A DNA stretch of 53,164 nt from the NCBI RefSeq assembly GCF_022748595.1, contig NZ_JALDSX010000026.1, positions 1-53,164 on the forward strand. The letters run 5' to 3'. Source of the DNA: Brevibacterium sp. ZH18 (lineage in GTDB: Bacteria; Actinomycetota; Actinomycetes; Actinomycetales; Brevibacteriaceae). Shown one piece after another: positions 24,516 to 33,148 of the stretch. The notes beneath the pieces were generated by a model that was not told the DNA's origin, searched no databases, and saw only the letters and a list, made by a program, of their open reading frames with translations. The stretch's first letter is position 1. The number at the start of each line of letters is the position of its first letter. Both the position numbers and the translations under genes were made by a program.

Positions 24516-25901
24516 CTAGATGAACAGCAGCGACAGCAGGAAGGCGAAGATCAGACCGAAGACGCTCACCAGGGTCTGGACCATCATGTGCGTCTTCGTG
24601 GCCTGCCCGAGAGTCATGCCGAAGCTCTCCTTGACGAACCAGAATCCTGCATGGTTGACCCAGTTGAGGCCGATCGAGCCCGAACCGATCGCGATGACGA
24701 CGAGGGAGACGTAGGCGGCCGAGTGGTCGCCGATGAGCGGGGCGACGATTCCGGTGGCAGAGGTGATCCCGACGGTCGCCGAACCAGTGGCGAAAGAGAG
24801 CAGGATGCCGATGAACCACCCGAGCAGGATGAGGTTCATGTCGAGGTGGGACGTCGCACCGACGACGGCATCTCCGATCCCGGAATCCTTGAGGACCTCA
24901 TTGAAGGCACCGCCGCCGCCGATGATGAGGATGACTCCGGCGATCGATTTCAGGCTCTCGCCGAAGGAGCTGCGGATCCTCTCGCCGCCCATCCCCGAGG
25001 TCCAGCCCAGGGCTATGGCGGCAAAGACCACGCCGGCCAGCATAGCGATGACGGGGTTGCCGAGGACCTCGGCGACGGGTTCGAAGGAAGAGTTCGGGGC
25101 CACGAGCTGGACCACTGTGTGGACGAGCATGAGAACGACCGGGACGAGGACGGTGGAAAAGGCGAGCCAGATGGGAATCGAGCGCAGCGGCCGAGCGTCA
25201 GCCTCGGTGCGTTCTCCCGTGTACTGGTCGATGAGTTCAGTGCTGGGTTCGAGATTCACCCGAGGCGCAATCCAGCGGGCATAGACCGGACCGGCGAGAA
25301 TGACCGTCGGGATCGCGCAGATGAGCCCGAGGCCGATCGTCAGCCCGACATTGGCGCCCAGGCCGGAGACGGCGATGAGCGGTCCTGGATGCGGTGGCAC
25401 CATGCCGTGCAGACAGGCCAGGGCCGCGATTGCGGGAACAAGGATGCGCAGATACCAGATCTTCTTCTGCCCGGTCTTCTTCTCCAGCTGCGAGGCCACC
25501 GCGTAGATCACGGGGATGAGCACCACGAGTCCGACCTCGAAGAACATGGGAATGCCGATGATGAAGGCGACGCCGGTCATGATCCACGGCGCAGCCCTCG
25601 GAGAGGAGTGCTCGATGACGAGGTTCGCGATCCTCTGGATGGCGCCGCTGTCAGCCAACAGTCGTCCGAGCATGGCGCCGAGCGCCACCACCACGCCGGT
25701 CTCACCAAGGGTGTCACCGGCACCTGCGATGAGCGTCTCGGGGATCTTGCCCAGTTCCTCACCGGCAGCGAACGCCGTCAACCCTGAGGTGATGAGCAGC
25801 GCCAGGAACGGATGCAGCTTGGTCTTCCAATTGATGAGGAGGATGAGCAACGCGATCGAGGCGAAGAGAAGGACGACGAGGTATGCGGTAGGGCCAATCA
25901 C
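24516..25901 (-). CDS. GntP-family gluconate:H+ symporter
   Basis: About 461 residues and about 12-14 hydrophobic segments. Family marks are KLHPFLALL at the N-terminus, GIPMFFEVGLVVLIPVI, LHGMVPPHPGPL and the late SGSIGLNWVNHAGFW. GntP members import gluconate or related sugar acids (also glycerate or fructuronate). The start is uncertain: GTG at 25901 gives the N-terminus usual for the family (MIGPTAYL), while GTGs at 25925 and 25958 are in frame. No gluconate kinase is adjacent. A short zinc-ribbon-like gene ends 34 bp upstream on the same strand. Confidence 0.85.
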   Translation of the reverse strand: MIGPTAYLVVLLFASIALLILLINWKTKLHPFLALLITSGLTAFAAGEELGKIPETLIAGAGDTLGETGVVVALGAMLGRLLADSGAIQRIANLVIEHSSPRAAPWIMTGVAFIIGIPMFFEVGLVVLIPVIYAVASQLEKKTGQKKIWYLRILVPAIAALACLHGMVPPHPGPLIAVSGLGANVGLTIGLGLICAIPTVILAGPVYARWIAPRVNLEPSTELIDQYTGERTEADARPLRSIPIWLAFSTVLVPVVLMLVHTVVQLVAPNSSFEPVAEVLGNPVIAMLAGVVFAAIALGWTSGMGGERIRSSFGESLKSIAGVILIIGGGGAFNEVLKDSGIGDAVVGATSHLDMNLILLGWFIGILLSFATGSATVGITSATGIVAPLIGDHSAAYVSLVVIAIGSGSIGLNWVNHAGFWFVKESFGMTLGQATKTHMMVQTLVSVFGLIFAFLLSLLFI

Positions 25902-25935
25902 TGGAGAAACGATACGCTCCCCCACCTCGGCCGAA

Positions 25936-26187
25936 TCAGCGAGGGGCAAGCTCCGCACTCACGGCCACTGGCGGCTCCTGCGCGTAACTCTGGACGTCGA
26001 CCCGACGCACTCCACAGAGGACGCACCGAACATAGAACACTGTGCCAACGGATACTTGGTGCCGCGACTCTACCTCCCACCCGTGTTCACAGAGCTGGGG
26101 CTTGCGGGCGGGCGCATCCTCGGTGCAGGGAGAATCCCTGACTTTGTGGAGCGAATCTCTTGAGAAGCGATCTGATCTGGCAGCCAT
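25936..26187 (-). CDS. small zinc-ribbon-like protein
   Basis: Up to 83 residues. The core CEHGWEVESRHQVSVGT ... YVRCVLCGVRR contains C-x-H, a later His and C-x-x-C, the pattern of short metal-binding proteins seen across actinobacteria. The first 30 residues are less typical, so the true start may be internal; no strong ribosome site precedes the ATG at 26187. Same strand as the GntP permease and immediately ahead of it. Function unknown. Confidence 0.45.
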   Translation of the reverse strand: MAARSDRFSRDSLHKVRDSPCTEDAPARKPQLCEHGWEVESRHQVSVGTVFYVRCVLCGVRRVDVQSYAQEPPVAVSAELAPR

Positions 26188-26213
26188 GGGAACAACTCTG
26201 ATGTAATGGTCTT

Positions 26214-26819
26214 ATGCAACTCAACCCTTACGGTGAATATGCGGTCCTGCTGGCAGCCTCATTGGCCAACGACTGGCCTGCGGATCGGAACGGGATCGAG
26301 GCGAGGACCCGTGAGTTCGGGATGACGATGGGTTTCACGGAAACGGACAACGACCTCGGCGACACCCGCAATGTCATTGACGAGTGGCTGAGCATCGTCG
26401 ATGCCGAGACCCCGGAGGAGCGAGCCCGAACTCTCAACGCCGTGATGATGAGCGCGGCGGCATACCCGCGGCTGGTCGATCACGACGACGAGGGCTGGCA
26501 CCTGCACTACCGGGATGAGAATCAGTCGCTGGCACATGTGCTGCGAGCAGTGATCTGCGTCGGCACGGCACTCCACCTGACGACTCGGGGCATGCACCGG
26601 CTGCGCCGCTGCGCCGCAGGCCATGCTCCTGGAGATCCGTGCACGAATGTCGTCGTCGACGTCACGCGCAACGGTCGGCAGCGCTACTGTTCGGTCCGCT
26701 GCGCCAATCGTGACGCTGTGCGCCGCCACCGCGCGAAGAGCAGGCCAGCAGAAGGCGGGCACCGCAGCAGGGGTCCCACACAAGAAGTGAGGGTTCCCGG
26801 ACGGCGTTTGAGTCCCTAG
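26214..26819 (+). CDS. CGNR zinc-finger (ABATE-domain) regulator
   Basis: 201 residues. The N-terminal ABATE/DUF1470 domain (about 1-125) begins MQLNPYGEYAVLLAASLANDW. The C-terminal CGNR zinc finger spans about 131-168: CAAGHAPGDPC, NGRQRYCSVRCANRDAVRRHR, with four zinc-ligand cysteines and the variant CANR for CGNR. These proteins are thought to be stress-linked transcription regulators. A basic 30-residue tail follows. It lies just upstream of a frameshifted pterin dehydratase. Confidence 0.85.
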   Translation: MQLNPYGEYAVLLAASLANDWPADRNGIEARTREFGMTMGFTETDNDLGDTRNVIDEWLSIVDAETPEERARTLNAVMMSAAAYPRLVDHDDEGWHLHYRDENQSLAHVLRAVICVGTALHLTTRGMHRLRRCAAGHAPGDPCTNVVVDVTRNGRQRYCSVRCANRDAVRRHRAKSRPAEGGHRSRGPTQEVRVPGRRLSP

Positions 26820-26828
26820 CATGGATTG

Positions 26829-27489
26829 ATGACTACCTACACGGGACAGAATCTGCTCGACACGCTCGATTCGAGAGGGCTTACCGACTGGCAGGGCTTG
26901 CCGCAGTGCATCATTGCACGCTTTCTTACCGGCGACTTCGCGACCGGAGTCGAGCTCCTCGAACGCATCGGCGCCGCTGCCGAGGAGGCCAATCACCACC
27001 CCGATGTCACGCTCCTTTCCGCACGTCGATATCCGACTGACCAGCCATGACACCGGCGAAGTCACCGACCGAGATCTCGACCTCGCGGCACGTATCAGCG
27101 AACTCGCCGCCTCGGCGGGGGTGAAGGCGGATCCGAGCGCCCCCGCGGTCCTCGAACTCGGTATGGACACCGCCCATCGTGAGGAGATAGCGCCCTTCTG
27201 GGCCGCCCTGCTGACAGGAGACGCGGGGAACGTCTCCGGCCCCGATTTCATCGACCCGGGTGGGCAGATGCCGCTGCTGTGGTTCCAGGACTGCGAGGAG
27301 CACGAAGTACCTCACCAACGTCTGCATGCGGACATCTCGGTCCCGCCGGCGGTGGCGCCGGAGCGGATCCGTGCCGCAGTCGAGGCCGGTGGCACGATCG
27401 TCGATGAGTCGATGGCGCCGTCATTCACCGTCCTCGCCGACCCCGAAGGAAACCGGGCCTGCGTGTGCACTCTCGAGAACCGTTCATAG
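26829..27489 (+). pseudogene. pterin-4a-carbinolamine dehydratase/VOC fusion, frameshifted
   Basis: Frame one (26829-27050) encodes the first half of a PCD/DCoH domain, ending in EEANHHPDVTL. The expected continuation FPHVDIRLTSHDTGEV is in the next frame, which runs to 27489 and then holds a VOC/glyoxalase-like domain (HADISVPP, SFTVLADPEGN). Frames switch near 27024 at CTCCTTTCC. One surplus C, or loss of two bases where relatives have one more residue, would explain it. PCD recycles oxidised pterin cofactor; the fused VOC domain is usual in actinobacteria. The active-site His pair (NHHPD) and third His (PHV) survive but in different frames. Either a recent mutation or a sequence error; programmed slippage seems unlikely. 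Confidence 0.75.
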
Positions 27490-27552
27490 ACCTTCCCGTC
27501 CTCGCCTAAGCTGGTCGTAAACAGTTCATCCTCCGCCTGTCCTGGAGCTTCC

Positions 27553-28593
27553 GTGTATCTTGCCGCTGAGAACCGCTACGAATCGATGACCTATCGCCCG
27601 GTCGGCCGATCCGGACTCGTGCTCCCCGCACTGTCTCTGGGTCTCTGGCACAACTTCGGCGATGACGTCGCCTTCCAGAACCAGCGCGACATCGTCCGTC
27701 GGGCCTTCGACCTCGGCATCACCCACTTCGACCTGGCGAACAACTACGGGCCTCCGCCTGGATCGGCCGAAACGAACTTCGGGCGTCTGCTGCGGGAGGA
27801 CCTCGCTCAGTATCGGGATGAGCTCATCATCTCGACGAAGGCCGGCTGGGCGATGCACCCCGGACCCTACGGCGGCCCCGGAGGCAGCCGGAAATATCTG
27901 CTCTCGAGCCTCGATGCGTCATTGCGCAGACTCGGCCTCGACTATGTCGACATCTTCTACTCGCACCGCCCCGATGCTTCGACTCCGCTGGAGGAAACCA
28001 TCGGCGCTCTGGACACCGCTGTGCGTTCGGGTCGCGCACTGCACGTGGGCATCTCGTCCTACTCAGCTGCCGACACTGCACAGGCAGCGGCGATCGCGCG
28101 GGACCTGGGCACACCTCTGCTCATTCATCAGCCTTCGTATTCGATGGTCAACCGCTGGATCGAATCCGACGGACTGCTCGAGGCCACCGACTCCGAGGGC
28201 CTCGGCGTCATCGCGTTCTCACCTCTGGCCCAAGGGCTGCTCACCGACAAGTATCTGGGCGGAGTTCCTGAGGACTCACGGGCCGGCAAAGCCACCCCGT
28301 CGTTCAAGGACGGGTTCCTCTCCGAGGACAACCTGACCCGCATTCGCAGCCTCAATGACATCGCGGCGGCCCGCGGCCAGTCGTTGGCGCAGATGGCATT
28401 GAGCTGGGCGCTGCGCGACGATCGCGTGTCATCGCTGGTCATCGGTGCCAGCCGAGTCGATCAGCTCGAACACAATGTCGCAGCCCTGAAAGCAGAGCCG
28501 TTCAGCGACCAGGAGCTATCCAAAATCGACGAGTTCGCCGTCGACTCCGGAGTCGACATCTGGGGCGATGCTCGTCGCAGCACGAAGGACTGA
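27553..28593 (+). CDS. aldo/keto reductase (YghZ/MgrA type)
   Basis: 346 residues, a TIM-barrel NADPH-dependent reductase. The catalytic tetrad is visible: Asp and Tyr in FDLANNYGPPPGSAE (about 56-70), Lys in ISTKAGW and His in YSHRPD. The segment NNYGPPPGSAE is typical of the AKR14/Kv-beta-like group that reduces L-glyceraldehyde 3-phosphate and methylglyoxal. GTG start at 27553 with GGAG 5 nt upstream. Single gene; likely detoxification (inference). Confidence 0.87.
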   Translation: MYLAAENRYESMTYRPVGRSGLVLPALSLGLWHNFGDDVAFQNQRDIVRRAFDLGITHFDLANNYGPPPGSAETNFGRLLREDLAQYRDELIISTKAGWAMHPGPYGGPGGSRKYLLSSLDASLRRLGLDYVDIFYSHRPDASTPLEETIGALDTAVRSGRALHVGISSYSAADTAQAAAIARDLGTPLLIHQPSYSMVNRWIESDGLLEATDSEGLGVIAFSPLAQGLLTDKYLGGVPEDSRAGKATPSFKDGFLSEDNLTRIRSLNDIAAARGQSLAQMALSWALRDDRVSSLVIGASRVDQLEHNVAALKAEPFSDQELSKIDEFAVDSGVDIWGDARRSTKD

Positions 28594-28721
28594 CATATCT
28601 TTCTGCGAATATCGGTTCTCACCGGGGAACGAACCCGGGACAGAAGCAATGCGTGGGGACGCGAATATTGCCGTGATAGCGTGAGCGCCGACCGCCAAGC
28701 CGCACCCAGGAGCCTTCTTCG

Positions 28722-29687
28722 ATGAGCCACAACCGACTCCCCGACGACGAAGCCGCATTCGGCGACTCCGGTGCGAACGGCGATTTCGGCCGATCCGGCA
28801 ACTCGGGCGACTCCGGCAGATCCGGCAACTCGGGCAATTTCGGCGGCGAAGCCGAGTTCAGCTGCTCCGAAGAGCGGAGCACCTCCACCGGCAGGCCCGC
28901 GGAAACAGACTCACCGGTATCCGAGGCGCCCACGGCGTCCGAGGCGTCAGAAGTATCTGAGGCATCAGAGGTATCCGAAGCGCCCGACACAGCTGAGTCG
29001 TCCACAAAGTCAGAGGAGAATCCCTGGGCCGCGATCAAACCGTGGCAGGGCAAGGCCACGCGCCTCGATAAGATTCTGCTCTTCCTCATCATCGGGGTGC
29101 CGATCGTCTACCTGGCGCTCATGCCGCTGCGCCCGTGGATGCTGGTCAACGCTCCTGTTCTGCAGGAGTTCATCAATGGCGCAAAAACCGCAGTGGTCGC
29201 TGGCGGCGCCTACGCCCGCATCGGCGAGATCCCGCTGTGGCTCGTCATTGTCGCCGGTTTCATCGGAATGGCCAAGCTCGACTGGGCGTTCTGGCTGGCA
29301 GGCAGGCGCTGGGGCGATGGAATCCTGCGACTCTTCGCTCAGAATGAGCGTCAGATCAAACGCATCGAAAGCCTCAAACGGATCCCGAACTGGGCGCTGT
29401 TCCTCATGACGATCGTGTCGCGGTGCCCGGGCGTTCCCGGCACACTCGTCTACCTGGTCGCCGGCTGGACACGGATGCGACTGTCACTGTTCCTCATTGC
29501 CGATCTGCTCGGCTGCCTGCTCTTCACCCTCATCTGGACGACGCTCGGCTACCAATTGGGCGAGGCCGCCGTCGACGTCCTCAAGGTCGTCGACAAGTAT
29601 GCGCTGTGGCTGACGCTGGCGATCATCGTCGGCATCTTCGTCATCACCTATATCCGGGAATATCGGAAGCAGAAGAACGCGCACTGA
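28722..29687 (+). CDS. DedA/VTT-type membrane protein with repeat-rich N-terminus
   Basis: 321 residues. Residues 1-100 are low complexity: Gly/Ser/Asn/Asp repeats (GRSGNSGDSG) followed by Ser-Glu-Val/Ala repeats (SEASEVSEAS). From about 115 there are four to five hydrophobic segments. The VTT-like element SRCPGVPGTLVYLVAGWTRM with Arg and Pro-Gly (about 230-249) and a preceding KLDWAFWLAGRRWGD segment match DedA proteins, which flip or protect lipids at the membrane. Start ATG has AGGAGC upstream. Two 17-nt DNA copies, 27 bp apart, underlie the Gly/Ser repeat. Confidence 0.75.
   Translation: MSHNRLPDDEAAFGDSGANGDFGRSGNSGDSGRSGNSGNFGGEAEFSCSEERSTSTGRPAETDSPVSEAPTASEASEVSEASEVSEAPDTAESSTKSEENPWAAIKPWQGKATRLDKILLFLIIGVPIVYLALMPLRPWMLVNAPVLQEFINGAKTAVVAGGAYARIGEIPLWLVIVAGFIGMAKLDWAFWLAGRRWGDGILRLFAQNERQIKRIESLKRIPNWALFLMTIVSRCPGVPGTLVYLVAGWTRMRLSLFLIADLLGCLLFTLIWTTLGYQLGEAAVDVLKVVDKYALWLTLAIIVGIFVITYIREYRKQKNAH
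28792..28835 (+). repeat. 27-bp period repeat in the DedA-like gene
   Basis: GATCCGGCAACTCGGGC occurs at 28792-28808 and again at 28819-28835, coding for RSGNSG in both copies. Confidence 0.85.
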
Positions 29688-29733
29688 GCCGCTGCCATTG
29701 CATTCCCCGGGAACCCTGCTAGCTTGCAGTCAG

Positions 29734-29811
29734 CGGACTGAATCGCAGTCCGGTGCTGGCGATCGAGTTCACGCAAAGGAGCGAACTGCAGGAATGCGCT
29801 CTCGTTCCTGC
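29734..29811 (+). promoter_or_regulatory. hairpins in the leader before the MetX-like gene
   Basis: CGGACTG/CAGTCCG (29734-29740, 29746-29752; 5-nt loop) and GCAGGAA/TTCCTGC (29788-29794, 29805-29811; 10-nt loop) lie in the 223-bp gap between the DedA-like gene and the hydrolase. The first may end DedA transcription. I cannot match them to a known riboswitch. Confidence 0.3.
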
Positions 29812-29910
29812 TCTGCGTCACCGCAGTTGTGCATCGACAGGCTGAGCACTCCTGGCCGCATGATCTGATCTGGCAGACCTGACGGCCCCCAGTGAGAAGG
29901 ATGGCTGATC

Positions 29911-30924
29911 ATGACAGACAACTACACGACCTACGAGCTCGGTGACTTCGAACTTCAGTCCGGGATGACGATCGAGTCAGCGAAGTTGGCATACGTGACC
30001 TTCGGCGAACTCAACGCCGAGAAGAGCAACGCGATCGTCTACCCCACCTGGTACTCGGGGTTCATCTCTGACAACTACTGGCTGGTCGGAGACGGCATGG
30101 GACTGGACCCGGAGAAGTACTTCATCATCATCCCGGCCCTGTTCGGCAACGGCGAATCATCATCGCCCAGCAACACCCCGAAGCCCCGCAATGGTTCTCG
30201 ATTCCCCGACTGCACCTTCTACGACAATGTCAGGGCACAGCACCAGCTCGTGACCGAGCACTTCGGCATCGACCACCTGCGCCTCGTGTTGGGCTGGTCG
30301 ATGGGTGCCGGCCAAACCTATCAGTGGGGCGTGCAATATCCGGACATGATGGACGGGCTGCTCCCCTTCTGCGGGTCGACCAAGACGTCGCCGAACAACA
30401 TCGTCTTCCTCAACTCGCTGTACGCTGCACTCACCGCCGACTCGACCTGGCAGAACGGATGGTACGACCGCCAGCCCGACGTCGGCCTTCGCGCGTTCGC
30501 CCGTGTATATGCAGGCTGGGGTCTCTCCGCACAGTTCTACTGGGACGAGGTGTGGCGCCAACTCGGATATGTCAGCCTCGACGACTTCATGGTGGGCTTC
30601 TGGGAGGGGCACTTCCTCCAGCGCGACGCCAACAACCTGCTGACGATGCTCCGGACCTGGAAGCACGGAGACGTCGGCAACACGGCCGGCTTCGACGGCG
30701 ACACCAAGAAGGCACTCGGAGCCATCAAGGCCCGACTGATTCAGATGCCGGCTCACGAGGACCGGTACTTCGCACCGGAGGAGGATCAGCGGGCCGGTGA
30801 ACTCATCACGGGCAGCAAGTTCCGAGAGATACCGGGAGTCTGGGGCCACTTCGCCGGCATCGGCGCGAACCCCACCGACACCGAGTTCATCGATCGCGCA
30901 GTCAAGGAGCTCTTGGGAGACTGA
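29911..30924 (+). CDS. alpha/beta hydrolase, homoserine acetyltransferase-like
   Basis: 337 residues of the MetX-like alpha/beta hydrolase group. The nucleophile elbow is GWSMGAGQ (Ser about 130). The acid lies in PAHEDRYF and the histidine in GVWGHFAGIG near the C-terminus, giving a complete triad. The family's long lid region follows the elbow. True MetX proteins have different conserved residues and lie with sulfur-assimilation genes; here no such genes are near, so acyl transfer or ester hydrolysis of another substrate is equally possible. Its TGA abuts the stop of the convergent shikimate dehydrogenase (TGATCA). Confidence 0.8.
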   Translation: MTDNYTTYELGDFELQSGMTIESAKLAYVTFGELNAEKSNAIVYPTWYSGFISDNYWLVGDGMGLDPEKYFIIIPALFGNGESSSPSNTPKPRNGSRFPDCTFYDNVRAQHQLVTEHFGIDHLRLVLGWSMGAGQTYQWGVQYPDMMDGLLPFCGSTKTSPNNIVFLNSLYAALTADSTWQNGWYDRQPDVGLRAFARVYAGWGLSAQFYWDEVWRQLGYVSLDDFMVGFWEGHFLQRDANNLLTMLRTWKHGDVGNTAGFDGDTKKALGAIKARLIQMPAHEDRYFAPEEDQRAGELITGSKFREIPGVWGHFAGIGANPTDTEFIDRAVKELLGD

Positions 30925-31767
30925 TCAGGCGCCGAAGGACAGGAAAGTCTCGCGCATCCGCGTGGGGTCGGCCTTGCATCCGCTGAAGAGTTCGAAGGCG
31001 TCGATCGCCTGATTGACTGCCATGCCCGAACCGTCGAGGGTCCGGCAACCCTTGTCCTTCGCTTCTCTGAGCAGTTGGGTCTCGAGCGGGAAGTACACGA
31101 CATCGGCGACCCAGGTCTGCGGATCCAGCAGACCCGTGTCGAAGGGTGTGCCCGGAAAGGCTACCATGCCGACCGGGGTGGCGTTGACGATTCCGTCCGC
31201 CGAGGTGATCGCCGGTTCCAGCTCTGAGGTGGAGATCGCGCGGACGTGCTCGCCGATCTCGGCGGCCAGATCCTGTGCTCGCTCCGCACTGATGTCGGCG
31301 ATGACGAGGTCTTTGACCCCCAATTCCGACAGGGCGAAGGCGACGGCCCGACCTGCTCCGCCCGCACCGATCTGCACGACGCGGTTCCTCGCCGCACCCT
31401 CGAGTCCGGCTTCGAACCCCCGTGCGAACCCGGTCACATCGGTGTTGTGACCCGTGGTTCGCCCCGATTCATCGATGACGACGGTGTTGACCGAGCCGAT
31501 CCGCTGGGCTCGCGGATCCACCTCGTCGAGCAGATCGATGACCTGCTGTTTGAACGGATGGGTGATGTTCAGACCGTTGAAGCCGAGACGGACGGCGGCG
31601 GTGAGCAGCTCGTCCAGTGATGCCGATTCGAGTCTGGCCTCAGAGACATCGATGGTCCGGTAGATCGTGGGGATGCCGTGCTGTGCACCTTCGAGTTCGT
31701 GCATTCGCGGAGTGCGGGAAGCGGAGATGCCCTCTCCGATGAGTCCCAGCAGCAGTGATCGAGTCAT
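30925..31767 (-). CDS. qsuD: quinate/shikimate dehydrogenase
   Basis: 280 residues of the AroE/YdiB/QsuD family, which interconverts quinate/3-dehydroquinate and shikimate/3-dehydroshikimate. Catalytic Lys73 (NITHPFKQ) and Asp110 (GHNTD) are present, as is the dinucleotide motif GAGGAGRA near 134. The N-terminus GLIGEGISASRTPRMHE and the overall pattern follow the Corynebacterium glutamicum QsuD type, which uses NAD+ for catabolism, more than biosynthetic AroE. It is third in a leftward run with an IclR regulator and dehydroquinase, so a catabolic role is well supported by context. Confidence 0.83.
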   Translation of the reverse strand: MTRSLLLGLIGEGISASRTPRMHELEGAQHGIPTIYRTIDVSEARLESASLDELLTAAVRLGFNGLNITHPFKQQVIDLLDEVDPRAQRIGSVNTVVIDESGRTTGHNTDVTGFARGFEAGLEGAARNRVVQIGAGGAGRAVAFALSELGVKDLVIADISAERAQDLAAEIGEHVRAISTSELEPAITSADGIVNATPVGMVAFPGTPFDTGLLDPQTWVADVVYFPLETQLLREAKDKGCRTLDGSGMAVNQAIDAFELFSGCKADPTRMRETFLSFGA

Positions 31768-31824
31768 GGTCTCACTTTCGTGTGATGTCGGGGAAGTTTT
31801 CGTGTGATGTCGGGGCTGGCGTCG

Positions 31825-32277
31825 TCATTCGGCAGAATCCGTGCGGCGGAGCTTCTCCGCCAGAATCTCAATGGCGTGCACGTATCCCCTGGCCCCGGCT
31901 CCGGCGATGACCGCAGCGGCGACCGGTGAGAGGTACGAGTGATGGCGGAAGGACTCTCGTGCGTGCGGATTGCTCAGGTGCACTTCGATGATCGGGTGGT
32001 CATAGGATTTCAGCGCATCATGGAGTGCGAGCGAGGTGTGCGTATAGGCACCTGCGTTGATGACCGCACCAACCGTCGTCTCCCGTGCCTCGTGCACGGC
32101 ATCGATGAGTCCGCCTTCATGGTTGCTCTGCACGCAGCGAATGCCGAGCCCCGCCTCGGCGGCACTGATTGAACACATCTCTTCGATGTCGGCCAAAGTC
32201 GTGCGCCCGTAGATCTCGGGCTCCCGCACACCAAGGAGGTTGAGGTTCGGTCCGTTGAGGACGAGGACGGTATTCAT
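31825..32277 (-). CDS. aroQ: 3-dehydroquinate dehydratase, type II
   Basis: 150 residues, the normal length for type II dehydroquinase, a dodecameric cytosolic enzyme that converts 3-dehydroquinate to 3-dehydroshikimate. The flap NGPNLNLLGVREPEIYG (with catalytic Arg and Tyr), QSNHEGGLIDAVHEA, NAGAYTHTS and EVHLSNPHARESFRHHS (catalytic His) are all seen. The second of two adjacent ATGs (32277) has the better spacing to AGGTG; the first (32280) overlaps the regulator's stop codon. Sits within the quinate cluster, so it is probably the catabolic (QsuC-like) copy. Confidence 0.92.
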   Translation of the reverse strand: MNTVLVLNGPNLNLLGVREPEIYGRTTLADIEEMCSISAAEAGLGIRCVQSNHEGGLIDAVHEARETTVGAVINAGAYTHTSLALHDALKSYDHPIIEVHLSNPHARESFRHHSYLSPVAAAVIAGAGARGYVHAIEILAEKLRRTDSAE

Positions 32278-32279
32278 CA

Positions 32280-33029
32280 TCACCTGGGCAATCTGGCGGC
32301 GATCGCGGTCGCAGCCTCTGTCAGTAGGGGGACGAGTTCGACGAGTTCGTCGAGCGATCTGCGGAAGACGGGAGCGGCGAGCGCGAGGGAAGCCAGGAGC
32401 CTGCCATCGAGGTCGATGACGGGGACAGCAAGAGCATTCATCCCCACATCGTTCTCCTCCGACTGTCCGGCCCAACCCAATTCTCTGATCTGCTCGGCCT
32501 TCCTGCGCATCTGCGCAGGATCAGTAATCGAGTTGGGCGTCCGCGGCTCCAGCTCGAGGGCATTGATGGTCGCATCGCAATTCGGGTCGTGGGCCAGAAG
32601 CGCCTGCCCGATCGCGGAGGTATGCAGCGGTGATTCGTCACCGGGGTCGGTCGTGGTGCGGAAATGCGGGCCATCGACAGCCAGAACAGTCAGCGCGACG
32701 TTGCCCTGACGGATCGCGAGGATGCTCGACTCCCCCGTGGCTTTCGTCAGTGCCTGCAGCAGGTCCTTGGTCGCACCGTTGAAGCCGCGACGATGCGCAA
32801 CTTTCTGGCTGAGGCGGAACACCTCCATACCCAAGGTGTAGAGCTTGGTGGAGGTGTCATAGTCGGCATAGTCCGACTCGACGAGTCCGCGAAGCAGCCT
32901 ATATGCCGTGCTGAAGGGATGTCCGCTGAGTTCGGAGGCTCGCGCGGCGCTGATGCCGTCAGGGTGATCGCCGAGGAGTTCGAGCATATCGAAGGCTTTG
33001 GTCACTGAATTCGACCCTTTTGCCGGCAT
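32280..33029 (-). CDS. IclR-family transcriptional regulator of quinate cluster
   Basis: 249 residues. N-terminal winged helix (SVTKAFDMLELLGDHPDGIS, SGHPFSTAYRLLRGL) and a C-terminal ligand-sensing domain (HTSAIGQALLA, ENDVGMNALAVPVID). The ATG at 33029 is preferred because GGGAGG lies 6 nt before it; an in-frame GTG at 33059 has none. IclR proteins in catabolic clusters commonly sense a pathway aromatic or hydroaromatic acid. Here it is the first gene of the leftward operon and is divergent from the transporter. Regulating both sides from the shared region is inferred. C. glutamicum uses a LysR protein (QsuR) for this job. Confidence 0.87.
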   Translation of the reverse strand: MPAKGSNSVTKAFDMLELLGDHPDGISAARASELSGHPFSTAYRLLRGLVESDYADYDTSTKLYTLGMEVFRLSQKVAHRRGFNGATKDLLQALTKATGESSILAIRQGNVALTVLAVDGPHFRTTTDPGDESPLHTSAIGQALLAHDPNCDATINALELEPRTPNSITDPAQMRRKAEQIRELGWAGQSEENDVGMNALAVPVIDLDGRLLASLALAAPVFRRSLDELVELVPLLTEAATAIAARLPR

Positions 33030-33088
33030 TCGTCGCCTCCCTGCTTCGTTGTCCTGCACAGACCGTGCGACTCACTCAGCACATCATC

Positions 33089-33103
33089 TGAAAGTACTTT
33101 TCA
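33089..33103. promoter_or_regulatory. TGAAA-N5-TTTCA palindrome
   Basis: TGAAAGTACTTTTCA lies 60 bp upstream of the IclR gene; TTCATGAA partly overlaps. It is a possible autoregulatory operator. TTGACA at 33115-33120 could be a -35 of the rightward promoter. Confidence 0.4.
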
Positions 33104-33148
33104 TGAACCGAACGTTGACAGACTATGTCATCTCAATCACACTGTAAA

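Noticed and set aside
26829..27489. Programmed +1 frameshift in the pterin dehydratase gene
   Set aside because: The CTT-T slip site resembles the RF2 site, but there is no stop or rare codon in the A site and no SD-like stimulator nearby; mutation or read error is simpler.
29734..29811. SAM-type riboswitch before the MetX-like hydrolase
   Set aside because: The hairpins do not form the conserved multi-helix junction or core sequences of SAM riboswitches, and the hydrolase is not clearly methionine-related.
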